Shown: positions 36,949 to 46,428 of the stretch, piece after piece
Layout: the number at the start of each line of letters is the position of its first letter
Position numbering within the stretch: the stretch's first letter is position 1
DNA from: Bacteroidota bacterium
GTDB lineage: Bacteria > Bacteroidota > Bacteroidia > AKYH767-A > OLB10
Assembly (NCBI GenBank): GCA_016721435.1
Contig: JADKIC010000003.1
Span: forward strand, 1-64,000
Reading direction: 5' to 3'
DNA: 64,000 nucleotides
Position numbers and translations under genes: made by a program
The notes under the pieces: generated by a model
The model's input: only the letters and a program-made list of their open reading frames with translations
Database searches by the model: none
Told to the model about the DNA's origin: nothing

Positions 36949-38423
36949 ATGAGTGAACAACTAACGTCGAGAAATGAAAATTATTCCCAGTGGTATCAGG
37001 ACCTGGTGATCAAGGCTGATCTGGCTGAAAATTCAGCTGTGAGAGGGTGTATGGTGATAAAACCCTATGGTTATGCCATTTGGGAACGTATGCAACAAGA
37101 CCTGGATAAGCGGTTTAAAGATACCGGCCATGTGAATGCCTACTTTCCGCTCTTCATCCCAAAATCATTTTCTCCAAAGAAGCCAGCCATGTGGAGGGCT
37201 TTGCGAAAGAATGTGCTGTAGTTACACATTACCGACTAAAGAATGATCCGAATGGCGGTGGAATAGTTGTAGACGAAGATGCCAAATTGGAAGAAGAACT
37301 GATCGTTCGTCCTACTTCTGAAACAATCATCTGGAATACCTATCGTGGGTGGATTCAGTCTTACCGGGATTTACCTATTTTGATCAACCAATGGGCAAAC
37401 GTGGTGCGTTGGGAAATGCGTACCCGATTGTTCCTTCGTACTGCCGAATTTCTCTGGCAGGAAGGCCATACTGCTCATGCCACGGCAGAAGAAGCAATTG
37501 CCGAAACGAATCAGATGCTGGATGTTTATGCTCAGTTTGCTGAAGAAATCCTCGCCATTCCGGTGATTAAAGGGTCAAAAACAGCAAATGAGCGTTTTGC
37601 AGGAGCACTCGATACCTTGTGTATTGAGGCGCTAATGCAGGATGGAAAAGCCTTACAGGCGGGAACTTCTCACTTTCTGGGTCAGAATTTCGCCAAAGCT
37701 TTTGACGTGAAGTTTACCAATAAAGAAGGGAAACAGGATTTTGTTTGGGCTACTTCCTGGGGTGTCTCTACCCGTTTAATGGGAGCTTTAATTATGTCCC
37801 ATAGCGATGATAGTGGCCTGGTTCTTCCTCCCCGTTTAGCTCCCATTCAGGTAGTAATTGTCCCTATTTATAAAAATGCAGAACAACTGGAGCAAATAAA
37901 TGCATTCGTGGATCCGTTGAAGAAGTCGCTCCAGGCAAAGGGGATCAGTGTGAAATATGATAACAGAGATACCCATAAGCCGGGATGGAAGTTTGCTGAA
38001 TATGAACTCAAAGGAGTTCCGGTTCGTGTGGCTATCGGACCAAGAGATATGGAAAATGGTACTGTGGAAGTGGCACGTCGCGATACAAAGGAAAAAGCGG
38101 TCTATCAGATTATGGATCTGGATGTAAAAATAGATCATTTGCTCAGCCAGATTCAGGACAATATTTATAAAAAAGCACTTACCTTCCGTGATGAAAATAC
38201 CTTTCGTGCCGATTCATGGGATGAGTTTAACAAAATTCTTGATGAGAAAGGTGGATTCATCTATGCGCATTGGGATGGTACCTCTGAAACGGAGTTAAAG
38301 ATTAAGGAAATGACGAAGGCCACCATTCGCTGCATCCCGTTAAATAATAAGCAGGAGTCCGGCAAATGCATTCTCACCGGAAACCCCTCTACGCAAAGGG
38401 TACTCTTTGCCAGAGCGTATTAA
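36949..38423 (+). CDS. proS: Prolyl-tRNA synthetase (one frameshift)
   Basis: Charges tRNA-Pro. About 491 residues after repair, the short form (archaeal/eukaryote-like, lacking the INS editing domain). Start ATG 36949 (MSEQLTSRNENYSQWYQDLV). The break is at TTTT 37168-37171; one more T yields FIPKSFFSKEASHVEGFAKE. Class II motifs: ELIVRPTSETIIWNTYRGWI (motif 1/2 region), NQWANVVRWEMRTRLFLRTA (motif 2) and SWGVSTRLMGALIMSHSDD (motif 3). The anticodon-binding domain begins at QVVIVPIYKN and the protein ends in ...RVLFARAY. Essential, so the break is probably a sequencing error. Confidence 0.94.
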
Positions 38424-38501
38424 AAAGAGGCACATTGTCCATGCAGGAAGGGTATTTGTCTGGTAATATGGGAGTCCGGTAATGCATTAATAAACCGCGA
38501 A

Positions 38502-39188
38502 ATGTCAGAAGAAAAATCAAAACTTATTGAATCCATTTTATCGAAAGGCGGATTATCAAAAGATGTCACGGACAAAACTTTTGAGGTAATGCAACAACTG
38601 AAAGTAGTCATTCAGCGCGTTGAAAATGATCTGAAACAGGAAATGGTAAAGGCGGATCCGCGGATAAAAATACAATATAAAGACCGTGGAAGTTTTGAAG
38701 CGGAAATTAAGGTAGCAGAAGACTTACTTATATTCATAATGCATACCAATGCGTTTGTGTTTGAACCTGCTCATCCCGTTTGGAAGAGTTCCTATGTAAG
38801 TCTGGATAACAGCCGGGCTACGGTTGGAATGATCAGTATTTACAACTTTCTTTCTGATTCCTTTAAGTTTGATCGTAAAAACGATGTTGGACATTTGGTG
38901 GGCAGAATGTTTATTAATATAGAAGGTAACTTCTTCGTGGAAGGAAAACGGCAGTTGGGTATTTTGTATAACGATTATGCAGCTACGAAAGTCAACGATG
39001 ACCTCCTACGTGCTTTCGTGGAAAGTTGCATTTCTTTCAGCCTGGATATTGATGTCAATGTTCCTCCCTTCGACGCCATGAAGGAAATAACGGTTTTTCA
39101 GGCGATGGTCAACACCATGCAAAGTTCAATTACTACCGGAAAACGCCTCGGATTTAAGTTTGAAGGCGAAAATGAGGTCGAAGGCTGA
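38502..39188 (+). CDS. Conserved hypothetical protein
   Basis: 228 residues, no family recognised. The N-terminal third is a charged helix (EKSKLIESILSKGGLSKDVT; MQQLKVVIQRVENDLKQEMV). The remainder has strand-like segments (EAEIKVAEDLLIFIMHTNAF, GRMFINIEGNFFVEGKRQLG). There is no signal peptide, membrane segment or catalytic motif. It follows proS by 78 bases on the same strand. The even codon usage and uninterrupted frame support a real gene; it is probably cytoplasmic. Confidence 0.75.
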   Translation: MSEEKSKLIESILSKGGLSKDVTDKTFEVMQQLKVVIQRVENDLKQEMVKADPRIKIQYKDRGSFEAEIKVAEDLLIFIMHTNAFVFEPAHPVWKSSYVSLDNSRATVGMISIYNFLSDSFKFDRKNDVGHLVGRMFINIEGNFFVEGKRQLGILYNDYAATKVNDDLLRAFVESCISFSLDIDVNVPPFDAMKEITVFQAMVNTMQSSITTGKRLGFKFEGENEVEG

Positions 39189-39195
39189 AGGGACC

Positions 39196-39232
39196 AATTG
39201 ATGAAGTAATGAATTGATGAATCGATGAATTT
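39196..39232. repeat. Short AATTGATGAA-type simple repeat
   Basis: The motif AATTGATGAA and close variants recur three times in 37 bases after the conserved hypothetical gene. It is a simple-sequence tract with no predicted function. Confidence 0.4.
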
Positions 39233-39305
39233 TTTAAAATTCTAAAAAAGGAATAGAGTTATCAATTAGTAAAAATGTTTTTTAATGTAGTAAAATGCTA
39301 TAAAA

Positions 39306-39341
39306 AAGAATCAGTGACCCGATATCGACTCACTGATTCTT
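39306..39341 (-). terminator. Terminator of the exbB-to-TPR cluster
   Basis: AAGAATCAGTGA (39306-39317) and TCACTGATTCTT (39330-39341) form a perfect 12-bp stem with a 12-base loop, 10 bases after the TPR stop on the minus strand and followed by a T-rich tract there. Confidence 0.75.
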
Positions 39342-39351
39342 AGGAATGGTT

Positions 39352-40973
39352 TTACTTACAATCTTTGGATTCTTTTATAATTTTTATAGCATCAATCGCT
39401 TGCTGAATTTTAGGGTCAAGTGCGAGAACATTTTTCCAATAGATTAAAGAGTTGTCACAATCTTTCTGTTTGAGATACGCATAAGCGATATAGCTATTTG
39501 CTTCGATGAGCTCCTTGCTAAACTTCACCACATTGGCGGAATCGGCTGAAATTAAATCGATGTATTTCTGATAATGCGGGACGGCAGAAAGAGATGTAAA
39601 GGTGGAATCCAGTTGTCCGTTTGCGCGACCACGATAGAGATAACCATTGGGCCAGGTCGGGCTCAGCTCGGTCACTTTACTGAAGGCACTGTCGGCTTCT
39701 ATGTACATTTTAGCAGAGTATAATGCTCGTCCCCAACTAAAGAAGTCACCGCTGGTTACCTTGGTGACATTGGCAATTTTATCCTGATACGCTTTTGCTG
39801 CTATATCATATTTTTTTGCTTTCATCGCCATCTTTCCCAGATCATCGTATAAATCGCCATTCTTCTGATCAAAGGCAATTGCTCTGAAGAGATAATCAGT
39901 ACCTAAAGAATCGTTTCCTGCTTTGGATAGTGCCTTACCATAATATGCATAATCTCTTCCAATACGTCTGCTGGTATCTGCCTCAGTCAGTTCGAAAACT
40001 TTGGCAATGGTTTTTAGAGCAGTGTCGTTAAGATTAACTTCATAAGCTACATAAGCCATGATGCGCATCATAAAAGATTGGTTGAATCAACACGGGTAAT
40101 GTTGTTGATTTCTGCTTGTGCACCCATATTATCATCGCTTTCATGCAGGAAGAATCCATAACGTAACCGTGCCATGGTATTGTTTTTTGAAAGTTCAAGA
40201 TATTTTTTATAATTCTCCTTCGCTTTCTCAATCTGTCGTTGCTTGAAATATACTTCTCCCAACTCACGGTATGCCGGAGCAAAATTTGGATTTATTTTCA
40301 GTGTATTTTCAAATTCAATTTTTGCGCCATCGTAATTGGTAGAACGTTTATAAAGTTGTCCTTTATGTAACAATGCTTTTACCTGATTTTTATCTATGTC
40401 CAGCGCTTTGTTGTAGTTCGTCGCTGCCATGGTGCCATTGTTTAATTCAGAATACAGGTCACCCAGTAAGTTATATACTTCCGGATTTTTGGGATCCATT
40501 TTAGCAGCTGTTTCAAGATAAGTTTGAGCACTAATCAGGTCTTGTCCTTTTTTATAACGCATAAAAGCTTCTCCCGCCTCCATCAAGACCAGTGCATTTT
40601 TTCCGGCAGCATTTTTTACTGCCAGTTCAATAAGGGCTTTACCACCATTCAAATCGCCGGTCATTAATTTAAGTTCGGCTTGACCTATAAGATTAAGGGG
40701 ATTCGCAGGGTCTTTCTCAATTCCTTTTGCGAAAACATCAATGGCTTTCTCGGGTTGTTCAGCATCAATAAAATTTTCACCATAGTAATAATAAATAGTT
40801 CCGTTTGCAGGCTCTTTGATGATGAGTTGCTGATATATAGCGGCCGCTTCTTCCTGCTGCTCATTTTCATTCAACTGAATGGCATCTTTTAATGTTTGTG
40901 CCTTGGCGGAAATGGAGAAGGTAAGTACAGTACTGAATAGAAGAATATGTTTCATTATTGATTGTTGTTTCAC
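39352..40973 (-). CDS. Periplasmic TPR protein (one frameshift)
   Basis: About 540 residues after repair. Signal peptide MKQQSIMKHILLFSTVLTFSISAKA. Repeated TPR helices fill the protein: PEVYNLLGDLYSELNNGTMA, QVKALLHKGQLYKRSTNYDG, FAPAYRELGEVYFKQRQIEK, GYLYRGRANGQLD, among about nine units. The frame breaks in AAAA at 40072-40075; one added base gives RVDSTNLFMMRIMAYVAYE. It follows the PstS-like gene by 9 bases. Members of this Bacteroidota group travel with ExbBD-TonB, so a scaffold or adaptor role in the periplasm is likely; this is inferred from context. Confidence 0.85.
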
Positions 40974-40982
40974 TTAGTAAAT

Positions 40983-41916
40983 TTAGTTTAATTTAATATC
41001 TCTGGTATAAGGTGATGAAGGCAGGAGTCCGGATAGTCTTACAATGCGTTGACCTTGTTCACCCGCGAAGAAAGAGACAAAGCCTGTGCCAAGTCCGTTC
41101 CTTCCTTCACGATTGATCATGTAAACTTCACGCTTGAGGGGATAATCGCCGGTATACATGTAAGCTTGAAACGGTCCAAAATAGTGATCAGGATAAACGG
41201 GATCTTTTACAGTACTGATCCATACCACTTTTATGCGTTTGCTAAAACTAAGCATCATGGGATCATCTCTGTCACTGATCCAATTTACTCCTATCACCCC
41301 AATGGCATTTTTGTTTTGTTCTACGTAGTCGATGACCTGAGCATTCGATTTTGCAGCAAAACAAAAATCAGTGAAATGCATACTGCCGTCCATTAAACTA
41401 TCACTTAGAAATCGAACAGTAGAAGATCCGTTGTTGTCAAATACGAAACTCAATTTACCTAAAGTTGAATTGGGATGTATGTCTTTCCAATCGCTTATTT
41501 TTCCGGCGAGGATTTGCTTCAATTGATCCAGTTGAAGTAGCGTGTCAGCATTTTCCCGGTTGACAATCAGCGCAAGCGTCAATGGCTACAGTCGTGGTGA
41601 GGGGGATGAGTTGTTTCGATTTGAAAAAGTCTTCTTCTTTTGAATTTAGTTTTCGGGTAGCGAGAATAACTTTTACAGAATCATTCAGCAAATCGGCAAA
41701 GCAAGCGGACTCCGATTTGTAAGTCACATTTAATTTGGCATAGCGATATAATCCCATAAAGGTATCTGCGGTGGCATCCAATAGGGGCTCGAGTGTTTCA
41801 TCTCCTGCAATTTTGACGTTGCCGGAAGTAGGGGTGTCGCTGTAGGGCTTGTTGAAATCAGTGCCACAGGAAAAGAAAATACCAAACAGCATTAGAGGGA
41901 CAATTGTATTTTTCAT
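40983..41916 (-). CDS. PstS-like phosphate-binding-type lipoprotein (one frameshift)
   Basis: About 310 residues after repair. The lipobox is in PLMLFGIFFSCGTD (Cys about residue 17). The fold is that of class II periplasmic phosphate-binding proteins: NVKIAGDETLEPLLDATADT corresponds to the first anion-binding loop, and FVFDNNGSSTVRFLSDSLM to the second, with Ser-Ser-Thr. The break is near 41577; after it the chain reads TLALIVNRENADTLLQLDQL, as in PstS homologues. No pstCAB genes are here; instead it lies between ExbBD-TonB and a TPR protein. Phosphate as ligand is inferred from family only. Confidence 0.8.
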
Positions 41917-42062
41917 GCTTAGTATTTAAACGTAAAAGTACCGTATTTATTCTCTGTACAAAGATCAGAAATAATCAGAAAGTAAGGAGTTTCCATTTTA
42001 TCTTTTCGTTATTAAGTGGCTTCTTAGGATGTCTTGTCAGAACTGCTTTTCGATAATGCAAA

Positions 42063-42296
42063 TTACTCTTGCTCACGATTAGCTTCATTTAGTTTTTGTT
42101 CCATGTTGTTTTTAATGGTCTGCAATCTCCGGTAACGGATAAAGGCATAAACAATCAACATGGCGCCCAGTACCCAATGTTTCCATCCCGGTAAAAAGTT
42201 CTCTACCTGAGGGGCAAACATCACAATTAAGCCCAGCACAACATACAAGCCGGTCATAACCAGCGTGAAATAATAGAGAACAGGTGTTTTTGCCAT
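42063..42296 (-). CDS. Small two-TM membrane protein
   Basis: 77 residues from ATG 42296 (MAKTPVLYYFTLVMTGLYVV). Two hydrophobic segments (about 8-28 and 40-57) flank a short loop (PQVENFLPGWKHWVLGAM), and a charged C-terminal helix follows (RRLQTIKNNMEQKLNEANRE). The family is unknown, but it is conserved in position with tonB in Bacteroidota as far as I recall. It has its own -7 box only 3 bases upstream. Confidence 0.7.
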   Translation of the reverse strand: MAKTPVLYYFTLVMTGLYVVLGLIVMFAPQVENFLPGWKHWVLGAMLIVYAFIRYRRLQTIKNNMEQKLNEANREQE

Positions 42297-42299
42297 AGG

Positions 42300-42307
42300 C
42301 AAATATA
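42300..42307 (-). promoter_or_regulatory. -7 box TATATTTG, 3 nt before ATG
   Basis: Exact TAnnTTTG on the minus strand; only 3 bases to the ATG at 42296. The shortest spacing in the window, predicting a leaderless mRNA. Confidence 0.5.
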
Positions 42308-42426
42308 AGGATTTCGTTCATCGTTATTTGGAGAGTTCTTTCTCCATTTTAAAGTATAGTTTTTGGAATAAGTCTAATTAAACTTCAACCATAAAAATCA
42401 TCCGAAAACAGCAAAAGCATTAAATG

Positions 42427-42462
42427 AAAGAACCCCGTCTCCTTTAGGAAACGGGGTTCTTT
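42427..42462 (-). terminator. Terminator of tonB
   Basis: AAAGAACCCCGT (42427-42438) pairs with ACGGGGTTCTTT (42451-42462): 12-bp stem, 12-base loop, 13 bases after the tonB stop on the minus strand. It separates exbBD-tonB from the small protein/pstS/TPR part. Confidence 0.8.
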
Positions 42463-42475
42463 TAGAGAGTTCATT

Positions 42476-43284
42476 CTATTTTAAAGTAAAGTTGATAGGC
42501 ATATTGAACTGAACGTTCACTGATCGTCCGTTCTGCTTGCCGGGTTTCCACTTAGGCATTGACTTTACAACACGGATTGCTTCTTCATCACATCCTGCGC
42601 CAATACCACGAAGCACTTTTACATCGCGAATGTCACCATCAGGACCTACAACAAACGTCATATAAACTCGACCGGTGATTCCATTTTCACGTGCAAGAGG
42701 AGGGTATTTAATATTCTTTTGCAAATATTCATACATCGAAGCTTCCCCACCCGGAAAAGCAGGTTGTTCTTCCACATAAGTAAATACTTTTCCGGCATCA
42801 GGATCGCTACCGGCTCTTCAGGCGGTAGCTCTGTTGCATTATCATCACCTTCCTGCGTCACTACACCAACGTTAGTCTCACTCAGTTCTTCCTGTGGAGG
42901 TGGCTGGTCTTCATCTTCAATCTCTCTGTCTACTACTACGGGAGGTGTAAATTTCACAGTCTCAATAGTGGGTGGTGGAGGCGGTGGAGGTGGTGGTGGC
43001 GGTTCGTTTTCATCAATAGGAGGCGGTTCCTTTAATTCTACAGTTACCTCTACCGGTTTATCGCTTTTTTCTACCTCATATCCACTAATTAATCTCACAA
43101 CAACAGGTAAGCTGATCAAGACCGTAAAAAACAAGAGCGAAATACCAAGAGCTCTTGAGATGGTGCGTGTATAACTCTTACGAATAGGATAGGCGCCGAA
43201 TTCTTTGTTTCGGTTTTCAAACACCAATTCATTCCTTTCAGAATTTATGGCATCATCCCAGGCGGGTTCAAACATCTTAGCCAT
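42476..43284 (-). CDS. tonB: Energy transducer TonB (one frameshift)
   Basis: About 269 residues after repair. A cytoplasmic N-terminus with the Bacteroidota tag NELVFENRNKEFGAYPIRKS is followed by one membrane anchor (about 47-65). The periplasmic linker contains eleven consecutive Pro (encoded near 42970-43005) and an acidic Glu/Pro stretch. The break is at GG 42801-42802; one more base gives VAIPDAGKVFTYVEEQPAFP and joins the TonB C-terminal domain (GGEASMYEYLQKNIKYPPLA, GRVYMTFVVGPDGDI, KWKPGKQNGRSVNVQFNMPI). It transmits proton-motive energy to outer-membrane receptors. One base separates it from exbD. Confidence 0.92.
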
Positions 43285-43285
43285 A

Positions 43286-43908
43286 TTATTTTGCCGGGTT
43301 GAGTTTATTAATCATTTCAAATTCCTGCTGAGCCAGATCAACAATTGCATATTTACCCACCATGGTGATATTGAGTTCATCTAAAACATCAACTACATTT
43401 TTATAGGAAGCTTTGTCATCTGCTTTCACAAGAACCATGAGTGCCTTTTTTTCTCCCTTCACATCTACTTCTAATCGCTTTAAGGTGGTATCCGCAACGT
43501 TGTTGGCTACCCCCTCTTTGCGAAGTTGCATAATTTTATCAAATGCATATTTGTTGTAGTCAAGGAATAACTTACGCAAACCATCATTGGAATAATTGGT
43601 AGGAGTAAGTACGGTTTCCGGTTTCAACTCTCCAAAATACCAATAGATATTATTATCACCACTCAGCACAACAGTTACTGCATTATTAACTTCAGTTTTA
43701 GTTTCATTTTCCGGCTTAACAGGCATGTTAATTTCCATGGTCTTTGGCTTACTAAAAGTTGTGGTCATCATGAAAAGGTCAGGAGCAGGAAGGCAAGATC
43801 CACCATCGGAGTCATGTCGATGTGAGTGCTCTGCTTTTTAGCTCTGACTTTTTTATGTTTTCCCCCTTTTTTGCCGGAGTCCTGTTCGTTGCTTTGTACT
43901 TCTGCCAT
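43286..43908 (-). CDS. exbD: Biopolymer transporter ExbD, second copy (one frameshift)
   Basis: About 207 residues after repair. ATG at 43908 starts MAEVQSNEQDSGKKGGKHKK, a basic cytoplasmic tail, then STHIDMTPMVDLAFLLLTFF with the conserved proton-path Asp. The break is in AAAA 43773-43776; one added base joins LLTFFMMTTTFSKPKTMEIN. The periplasmic domain carries VTVVLSGDNNIYWYFGELK and VDVLDELNITMVGKYAIVDL. The two ExbD copies side by side are normal for Bacteroidota TonB systems. 15 bases after the first exbD. Confidence 0.9.
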
Positions 43909-43923
43909 TTTCTTGGATCAAGA

Positions 43924-44557
43924 TTATTGATTAGGGTTATCTTCTAATGAGGTTATCAGATTAAAGCGATTGACCTTCATTTCCTGGAATATATCGATAA
44001 CGCGTTTAACAGAGGTATAATTGGCTTCAGCATCTCCTTTGATTGCAAAACGCATTTGTTTATCCCTATCTTTCTCACCATTGATTTGTGCATCAGCTAA
44101 TCGACCAAAGCGAATCCAGTCGCCCAGTTGATTGTTAAGTGAGTCAAAAGGGATTCCCTGACTTTGCTTCATGAATTCTTTGCGTTTTTCCTCGTTTAAT
44201 GGAAGGTACTGTTTTAATTGTTGAACAGTCATTCCAAAGGTGGTCATTACTGAAAACCTCTTTAAATCGTTATCTTCGAACTTCACGTCATATTTATTTC
44301 CCATTTGCTCCAGCATACTTTTCCGGAGTTCCTTGCCTTCCAGATTAAAAAAGATACGGTTCTGTTTATCGATACTGACAACCATTACTTTTTCAGGAAG
44401 AATTTTTTCCGAAATGGAGGTTGGTGAATCAATAATAACAGGCTCGTCCGGGCGAAACTGGGTGGTGAGCATGAAGAACGTCACCAGGAGGAAGGCCAGA
44501 TCCACCATCGGCGTCATGTCGAGGGATGGACCCTTTTGGCATCTTCACTTTAGGCAT
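43924..44557 (-). CDS. exbD: Biopolymer transporter ExbD, first copy (one frameshift)
   Basis: About 210 residues after repair. Start ATG 44557: MPKVKMPKGPSLDMTPMVDL after removal of one base at the CCC/TTTT junction near 44531; then AFLLVTFFMLTTQF as the single membrane segment with the catalytic Asp. The periplasmic domain is longer than in the second copy, with an insertion around QYLPLNEEKRKEFMKQSQGI and the ending FQEMKVNRFNLITSLEDNP. Forms the inner-membrane motor with ExbB. Confidence 0.9.
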
Positions 44558-44592
44558 ACGTCTCTTTTTTTAGCGTTTAATAATTGATAGAA

Positions 44593-45396
44593 TTAATTAC
44601 GGGTGGTGAAAGTCTGGACAATAGAGTATCCGGCTTCATCAATTCCATAAGTAATTGAATCAATTTTATTGGTGAAGTAGTTGTAAAAGATAATTGCAAT
44701 AGCAGAAGTACCGATTCCCAGACCGGTATTGATCAGGGCTTCAGAGATACCTGTTGCTAAGGCGATCGCATCCGGAGCTCCGGCTTGCGCAAGTGCTGCG
44801 AACGCACGGATCATACCGATTACTGTTCCAAGCAGTCCCATCAGGGTAGCAATAGAAGCGATAGTAGAGATGATGATCAGGTTCTTAGAAAGCATAGGAA
44901 GTTCAAGTGTAGTAGCCTCTTCAATTTCTTTTTGAATGGCCGCTATCTTATGCTCTTTATCCAGCCCTTTCTCAGCCTCCATCTGTTTGTAGGTGTTAAG
45001 ACCTGCACTAACAACCGCAGCAATGGAACCTTTCTGACGTTCACATTCTTTTCTTGCACCATCAATATCACCTTTGCTAAGTGCTGCACGAACCTTGTGT
45101 ACAAAACTGTCGATGTTTCCACTACCTTTTGATTTGGCAACAGTTGCAAAACGCTCAATTACAAACGTGATAACAATGACTAAAAGAGCCATAAGAATTG
45201 GTACAATAAATCCACCTTTGTACATCATTCCCAAATAGTTGCCTGGTAGTGGATTCAGGTCTGGATTGTTGTCTTGGAAATTACCCGGACTTCCCAGAAT
45301 AAACTTGAAAATGATCCACGAGAGAATTAAGGCGGCCGGTATCACAATGGCGGCCAGCATCCCCTGGATGCCGGATCCTGATTTGTTCTGACTCAT
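44593..45396 (-). CDS. exbB: MotA/TolQ/ExbB proton channel protein
   Basis: Intact, 267 residues. Three or four membrane segments: AAIVIPAALILSWIIFKFIL near the N-terminus, GGFIVPILMALLVIVITFVI, and the MotA/TolQ/ExbB core with PMLSKNLIIISTIASIATLM, GLLGTVIGMIRAFAALAQAG and ISEALINTGLGIGTSAIAII. These form the pentameric stator that works with ExbD and TonB. First gene of the cluster. Confidence 0.93.
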   Translation of the reverse strand: MSQNKSGSGIQGMLAAIVIPAALILSWIIFKFILGSPGNFQDNNPDLNPLPGNYLGMMYKGGFIVPILMALLVIVITFVIERFATVAKSKGSGNIDSFVHKVRAALSKGDIDGARKECERQKGSIAAVVSAGLNTYKQMEAEKGLDKEHKIAAIQKEIEEATTLELPMLSKNLIIISTIASIATLMGLLGTVIGMIRAFAALAQAGAPDAIALATGISEALINTGLGIGTSAIAIIFYNYFTNKIDSITYGIDEAGYSIVQTFTTRN

Positions 45397-45605
45397 AATG
45401 TTCGTTTTGTTTTTTTAATGGTTATTAAGTTTATGTTTTTCTAATATTAAGGGGCGACAATAATAAGGAATCCCCACGAACCTTAAAACTGAAAAAGGTT
45501 AATAAATTGTTGTGGAAGGACAAGAATGTTACTATTGTTTGACATACAAGCTTCTATTTGCCCAAGATAAGGTCTTGATTTTAATATGACCAGATTGAAT
45601 ATACA

Positions 45606-46097
45606 TCAATTTCTAAAGTTTGTAAATTGTAAGGGAATACCAATATTGGCAGTTTTAACTGAAGACATTGTAGCCTGAAGATCGTCCAGCTTCTTTCCCG
45701 TAACTCTTAATTGATCGTCCATGATCGATGCTTGTACCTTTAAGCCACTGTCTTTTATGATTTTAACAATTTTTTTTGCGGTTTCTTTATCGATTCCCTT
45801 TTTCACAGTCACTTCTTTTCTGAGCATGTTTCCACTGGCATAATGTTCTTTTCCGAAATCTAAGCCCTGAGCATCAATGCCTTGCTTCATCATTCGAGAA
45901 ATCAGGATGTCCTGAATGGCTTTCACCCGCATGTCGTTTTCTGTTAAAACATTGATGATGAATGTCTTTTTGTCAAGTTCGACCTCGGTTTTAGAGCCAT
46001 GAAAGTCATATCGGGATGAGATTTCCTTGATGGCAACATTGATGGCATTATCAAGTTTCTGAAGGTCGATTTCGTTTACAATATCGAAGGAAGGCAT
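45606..46097 (-). CDS. yajQ: YajQ/UPF0234 nucleotide-binding protein
   Basis: Intact, 163 residues. Full-length match to the YajQ family: MPSFDIVNEIDLQKLDNAIN, RYDFHGSKTEVELDKK, ISRMMKQGIDAQGLDFG and the C-terminal QLRVTGKKLDDLQATMSS. Homologues bind c-di-GMP in Xanthomonas (established knowledge); ligand binding here is assumed. Monocistronic, with a -7 box TACTTTCG 21 bases upstream. Confidence 0.93.
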   Translation of the reverse strand: MPSFDIVNEIDLQKLDNAINVAIKEISSRYDFHGSKTEVELDKKTFIINVLTENDMRVKAIQDILISRMMKQGIDAQGLDFGKEHYASGNMLRKEVTVKKGIDKETAKKIVKIIKDSGLKVQASIMDDQLRVTGKKLDDLQATMSSVKTANIGIPLQFTNFRN

Positions 46098-46428
46098 GGT
46101 TTCTTGATTGAGGAACGAAAGTACTGTATTAATTGAAAACGATCCTATTGATTTAGCGTACTTGTGAATAATATCCGGTGATTTGATGAAATTAGGTCCG
46201 CTTAAATTGACATGACAGTGGATATATGACCTGCCTTTAAATTATTTCAGACGGTGTAGGATTTACTTCCTCTGTTAACAGTTAAATAACAATGAATAGA
46301 AGGTCCTGTGTAATGATTTTCCTCATTAAATAGGCCTCATTGTGCTTTTTGTGTAAAAATCAGTTACAGGTTGAACACATTTCGTTTGAGTTACCTTTAT
46401 CTTTGAAGTGATTAACAAAATACATACT
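46098..46428. other. Divergent intergenic region between yajQ and FG-GAP genes
   Basis: 331 bases holding both promoters. On the minus strand TACTTTCG (46119-46126) serves yajQ; on the plus strand TATCTTTG (46398-46405) serves the FG-GAP operon. The middle 270 bases are AT-rich, with no gene, RNA or clear hairpin that I can recognise. Confidence 0.5.
46398..46405 (+). promoter_or_regulatory. -7 box TATCTTTG for the FG-GAP operon
   Basis: Exact TAnnTTTG ending 23 bases before ATG 46429. Upstream, TTTG in CGTTTGAG (about 46385) lies too close to be a standard -33. Confidence 0.55.

Noticed and set aside
39196..39232. CRISPR-like repeats
   Set aside because: The units are about 10 bases and adjoin without spacers; this is a simple-sequence tract.
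40983..41916. Part of a Pst phosphate ABC transporter operon
   Set aside because: No pstC, pstA, pstB or phoU is near; neighbours are TonB-system and TPR genes.
42719..43174. Plus-strand frame rich in Gly and Ser opposite tonB
   Set aside because: It is the antisense shadow of the poly-Pro tract and acidic linker of TonB; no start signal or family.
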